A DNA stretch of 64,000 bases from Gibbula magus (lineage: Eukaryota; Mollusca; Gastropoda; Trochida; Trochidae). The translations under genes were made by a program, and so were the position numbers. Of this stretch, positions 60,393 to 64,000 are shown in pieces; the first letter of the stretch is position 1; every line of letters begins with the position of its first letter. The notes beneath the pieces were generated by a model. The model saw only the letters and a list, made by a program, of their open reading frames with translations. It searched no databases and had not been told where the DNA came from. The stretch spans positions 41,696,358-41,760,357 of the forward strand of contig OW388300.1 of NCBI GenBank assembly GCA_936450465.1. The letters run 5' to 3'.

Positions 60393-61228
60393 TGTATCTA
60401 CTGTTGCCAAATGTTTTGTTACTTTCATACTATGGCTTTACTGAACTGTAAACCCACTGCATTGGATTTATCCCCAATATGGTTGACGGAGCAGTATGAT
60501 TAAACAGTGAAAGTTGTGTCCAAGTAAGGATCATGAAGATAACCTTCAATATCATCCGGTCTACTGTTAAGGTTACTTTTGAATAGTTAAAGTTTTTGTT
60601 TTTATTACGTTAAATTCCTTAGTTTGTTTTTGTAACTGTGAAAATCATGCTTCAAGGTCCATGAGACTCATTTTGTATCTTTTTTATTCAAAATAAAACT
60701 TTAGAAGTGTTGATTTGGTTGTCATTGTACCCTGTTTGATAAACGTAGTTATCATTTTATGCTCTCTAAGCAAATGTGCTAATGGAAAACGATTGAAATT
60801 GTCATAAGCGGAAGTGTTTGACAGTGAAGAGAATTAAAACTTACAACCTTATAGGCTTTAATTGACTTATGAAATGTGTTATAGGTGTTATAATGGGTCG
60901 TAACTGATTCACTTACAACCTAGATATACAGTCATATGTGATGTCGATAGGTCGTATCTGTCACTTACGACTTTATACTTTTACTTGTGACTGAACATAG
61001 TCAGAAACAGAACATCTGTAACTATTAAAATCTATCTAATTTAATAACTTTAAGTAATTAACACTTATTTTGTATGCTAAATGGACGTTTTTACCATTGC
61101 AAATTAAGATTAAAAAGATTGATAAATTATTTCAAGATACAAAATCATAAAACAGTTTTATTTGATTTACTTAAAATGTTTGAAAATTTCAAAACTGCAG
61201 ATACGACCTATTAATTCTGCTGCGACGA
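60393..61228. other. 836-bp block private to copy B
   Basis: Copy A has only about 7 bp here ('atatttttta' to 'tcttttaatggtg', near 30220-30235). Copy B inserts 836 bp between 'aaatatattt' and 'tttaatgatg'. The motif 'taggtcgtatctg' occurs inside (60949-60961) and in inverted form near the right end ('cagatacgaccta', 61198-61210). No clear terminal repeats, target duplication or frame were found, so the class is unknown. Confidence 0.6.
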
Positions 61229-61832
61229 TTTAATGATGTACTCATGTAAATGTTGTTTTTGTTATCAAATTTTTACTCTCAGGGTTAAGAGAACATTGCA
61301 TGAACACGAAAGCAATTGTATGAAATTCATTGTACTCATGGAATTGTGAAAACGATTGACTGTGACAAAAGGTGTTAAATGATGTCCACATGTCAATATA
61401 TTTGAGTAAAATTTACGCATCAATATAAATTTGACACATATTGATATTAACTGAAATGGATGTTGAGACAAGCATTATCTTGTCGATACACTAACATGAG
61501 ATGTGCATCATACATGTACCTTGTATCCATTCGAAAAATTACCGTCAGGTCTGCCGGTTCTTACAACTGAGTGAAACATGTTTATGGAAAATAAGAAATA
61601 TATCATATCGTCTTCACGTTTACGTCGTTAACTGAAATATATACATTTCATTTCCGAATGGAACAATTAACTTCACCGGGAACACTTCATTTTGATAGAT
61701 ACATGTCCTCAAGCTTGTTCGCTCACAGCACTTCACTGACCGTAGCATTTTTTAATGTTGCCTGTTATGCTAATGACGGTTAATCCAAAAATGTGCTACG
61801 CTACGCGATTTTATACAATGTATTGCTCCTAT

Positions 61833-62598
61833 GTAATAGTTAGAACCTATGAAGAGAAATCTTCGTGATTAAGAAGGGGCGGAGCGAGCGTAGCCTACTT
61901 TTGATTGACAGGTTCAATGACGTCACTGTTTCCGTGAGTTACTACGTAATCGTTTTGTATGACGCGATGTCGCCAAGCTGTATGGACGTGTTTTTATGAA
62001 CTCTCACTTTTCGAAAAACGTATTTGATCGTTTTCCTCTGTTCATTTTATTCGGAAATAGGTTATTTATAGCCATGTAGAGACCGTTGTCTAAATCAAAT
62101 TGTGGAATGTGCGAGTCATTAAAATTAACATTGTTGTTTTATAATGTAATGCAGATGGAAGTTAATATCTATTTAGTTAATAATGCTTTGTGTTTAGATT
62201 ACAGGAACAAAAACCAGAATATAATTAATTCATAATTTTCTAATGAAATTAAAGTCGGCTTTTGTGGCGTTAGTTCGTTAAAAGACCGAACGTTTTTGTT
62301 TGTAAAAAGACTTTAACAACAACTCTAACTAACAAATGCATGCTGCATGCAAAATATTTCGGAAATCATTTGCCAGTATCTCTTTATACCGCCTGTGTAG
62401 CGTAGTGTCGAGGCCGTTTTTACTTCGAGTCACGTGGGGCACATGTCAATAAAAAGTTGTAAAACATTGTTATCATTTGTTTTTGACCAATCAGGCACAG
62501 GGAGGGCGTGTCATAAACCGTTTTCGCATTGAGTTCTTAATCATTAAGAGTCTATTTTGTCAGGATTGTCTGATTGGCTGAGAAAGTAGGTTGAGTTA
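61833..62598. other. ~766-bp GC-richer promoter-like block private to copy B
   Basis: Copy A joins 'gctctta' to 'tacttcgatag' (30920-30935) where copy B has this block. It contains a GC box (ggggcgg, 61876-61882), a TGACGTCA octamer (61918-61925), and CCAAT boxes in both orientations (62487-62491 and 62573-62577). These features are unusual for the surrounding AT-rich DNA. The ends 'gttagaaccta' and 'taggttgagttaac' are weakly inverted. It could be a transposon carrying a promoter, or captured host promoter DNA. No ORF is recognisable. Confidence 0.5.
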
Positions 62599-63776
62599 AC
62601 TTCGATAGAGCCATAAAACATGTAAACCAATCCTTAAATAACGTTGCAAATAAGAATCTACAAACATGATAATTAAAACCGACACAGATTGTTGGATAAG
62701 TATTGATATCAGTATTGATTTGTTCATATGTTGTGAGAATGGTGTGTGTCAAAATGTTTTATGTACGTTCCAGTGAAAAGTATCGTCCATAGAAATTAAT
62801 GAGGAATGGAAATGAAACATGTTGGGGTACTAGATACAAATCATCTTTTATATCATTATTAGCCCTGAATTTCAAATTGCTTCGCTATCCTACTGGTATA
62901 CAAAGTACACACAGGTCTGAATGCTATTATTGGGCAGTGACAAAAATAGAGTTGTACTTTGGAGTCGCCAGTGTGTTTCCCATGGGATAAACAAAAAAAT
63001 GCCAGACAATTTTATAGCATTTGAATCATTTTCTACCATACAAGCTGTGCTGTGTTTTAGAACACATATCGTAAAGTACGACAAAAAGAGATGTATGTGC
63101 TGCGAATTCTAATGGAAGAGAGTCCATATATTTTTCTGGTAATAGCGAAAGGTTCTGGTGTGACAAGTGTGTATAAAAGTTTGTACTCTCGGTAGTTTCT
63201 ATCCTAGCATTGATTTTGTATAGGACAGATGACAAACATATGTATCTGCCAAACAGACAGACAGAATATAGAATCTATGTACTCCACATAGAAGATTCAA
63301 TAGTTACAAATTAAAACAGCCTTGAAACATAAATTCTTAGAACCGACACTGTATACAACAACATTTAACAACATTATTATCACAAAGATTATACTCAAGT
63401 CATTTCGACCAAAGTAACCTTTGTTACAAGTGGAACACTTTATTACAGATACAAATCATAACTGGTTGTAATTAACGCTACCTTTTTGTAGTTGTGCGAG
63501 CAGCACGTTGTTTCAAAGTGTTTTCCATTCGATGCGAGACAATTTCATAAGAAAGTTTGAGATGTAAGGCGATTTTTAATTAATAGAAATAATATGATAT
63601 CCATGTTGCGAACGTTCACCATTAGAGATTCCCTTCTCAATGTGATGGCCTTAACACATATTTACTAAGAAAAGAGTCATTTTAAAATAAAATTCCATAT
63701 GCTTGAGATTACAAACAAATATAATTACAACAGGCAGTGAAGAGGATAATTGTCATTCGTATGTTGAATGAATTGA
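62599..63776. other. Intergenic-type sequence, right end of copy B
   Basis: This pairs with 30929-32072 of copy A with few changes. Short frames on both strands lack any sign of coding. It stops at 'tgaatgaattga', after which copy A and copy B diverge abruptly. Confidence 0.6.
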
Positions 63777-64000
63777 TTACAGCAATGGTGTGAAGATAAT
63801 AATATTATCTCAGAGTCACAAGCAGGTTTTAGACATGGTTATTCAACCACTGATCATATATTTACATTACAAGCTATGGTCACCAAGCATCTATCAAGGA
63901 AGAAGGGGAAATTTTAATGTCTGTTTATTGACTTTACCAAAGCCTTTGACTGCATCAATCATCAAATATTGTTCAAGAGTCTTATGAGCATAGGTGTGAA
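63777..64000 (+). mobile_element. 5'-truncated non-LTR retrotransposon fragment (reverse transcriptase)
   Basis: One frame (from about 63780) reads WCEDNNIISESQAGFRHGYS, then TTDHIFTLQAMVTKHLSRKK, a stop codon TAA at 63915-63917, and CLFIDFTKAFDCINHQILFK onward to the window edge. QAGFR.GYSTTDHIF and FIDF.KAFD are hallmark motifs of the N-terminal fingers and first catalytic block of LINE reverse transcriptases. The type differs from the CR1/L2 element at 27.1 kb; I do not assign a clade. It begins mid-domain exactly where copy B stops matching copy A, as expected for a 5'-truncated insertion. The in-frame stop shows that this copy is inactive. It continues beyond the window. Confidence 0.85.

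Larger units (their letters stand above)
35112..63776 (+). repeat. Large direct duplication, copy B
   Basis: This is the second copy of the unit described at 4723-32072, same orientation, at roughly 95% identity by eye in ungapped stretches. It lacks the MITE, the ATGTCCCCCG element, the large inverted repeat and the LINE of copy A. It carries instead a SINE-like insertion, a 1.1-kb block, a CACTA-like transposon and two further private insertions. It is cut at 63776 by a LINE fragment. Confidence 0.95.

Noticed and set aside
61833..62598. Solo LTR interpretation of the copy-B promoter-like block
   Set aside because: It lacks TG…CA ends and a 4-6 bp target duplication at the limits defined by copy A.
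1..64000. CRISPR arrays, bacterial operons, ribosome binding sites, prophage or toxin-antitoxin loci
   Set aside because: None are present. The repeat content, codon-poor sequence and LINE/DNA-transposon families indicate an animal nuclear genome.

Overview
This window looks like non-coding DNA from an animal nuclear genome. It is AT-rich, has no operons, no long host ORFs and no recognisable rRNA or tRNA genes. It is full of eukaryotic repeats: CR1/L2-type and other non-LTR retrotransposons, a Tc1/mariner-type MITE, a CACTA-like DNA element and a SINE-like retroposon. The 'ggtgaggtgag...acgccgct' SINE-like head, the 'tatagcgc' dispersed repeat and the 'aaaggcaccactc...tgtcccccg' repeat resemble families I associate with molluscs and other marine lophotrochozoans. 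A mollusc is therefore my best guess, from memory of repeat types and not from a search.

The dominant structure is a roughly 30 kb direct duplication. Copy A begins at about 4723 and aligns almost continuously to about 32072. Copy B begins at about 35112 and runs to about 63776. If the duplication is head-to-tail, the unit is about 30.4 kb (4723-35111), and 32073-35111 is the rest of copy A, whose partner should lie beyond the right edge. Matching segments differ by scattered substitutions, by eye a few percent. The larger differences are insertions or deletions present in one copy only, so each copy serves as the empty-site control for the other.

Layout. 1-4722: unique left flank with two weak exon candidates (1.2-1.6 kb), a 36-nt poly-G run, degenerate tandem repeats (3.1-3.8 kb) and an 84-bp CCGGA-rich repeat next to the duplication edge. 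4723-32072 (copy A): carries a 203-bp MITE (8647-8849), a 0.66-kb tandem-repeat element (14494-15154), a large inverted repeat with CRE-like motifs (15388-17755), a 155-bp tandem duplication (22.0-22.3 kb) and a 5'-truncated CR1/L2-type LINE with an open 770-codon reading frame (27146-29458). 32073-35111: sequence without a visible partner, ending in a GACA microsatellite at the junction. 35112-63776 (copy B): carries a 122-bp SINE-like insertion with an 11-bp target-site duplication, a 1.1-kb unclassified extra block (53.1-54.2 kb), a 3373-bp CACTA-like non-autonomous transposon with perfect 14-bp inverted ends and a TAA target duplication (56634-60006), and two more private insertions (60.4-61.2 and 61.8-62.6 kb). 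63777-64000: 5'-truncated fragment of a second LINE type, which interrupts copy B.

The only reading frame I assign with confidence is the reverse transcriptase of the copy-A LINE. Most other open frames of 60-110 codons look like chance frames: their counterparts in the other copy are shifted, stopped, or changed at the amino-acid level. An older, diverged layer of duplication lies inside each 30-kb unit (about 16.2-21.5 kb versus 23.3-25.4 kb, plus an inverted scrap at 26.9-27.1 kb). The locus has therefore been duplicating for a long time.
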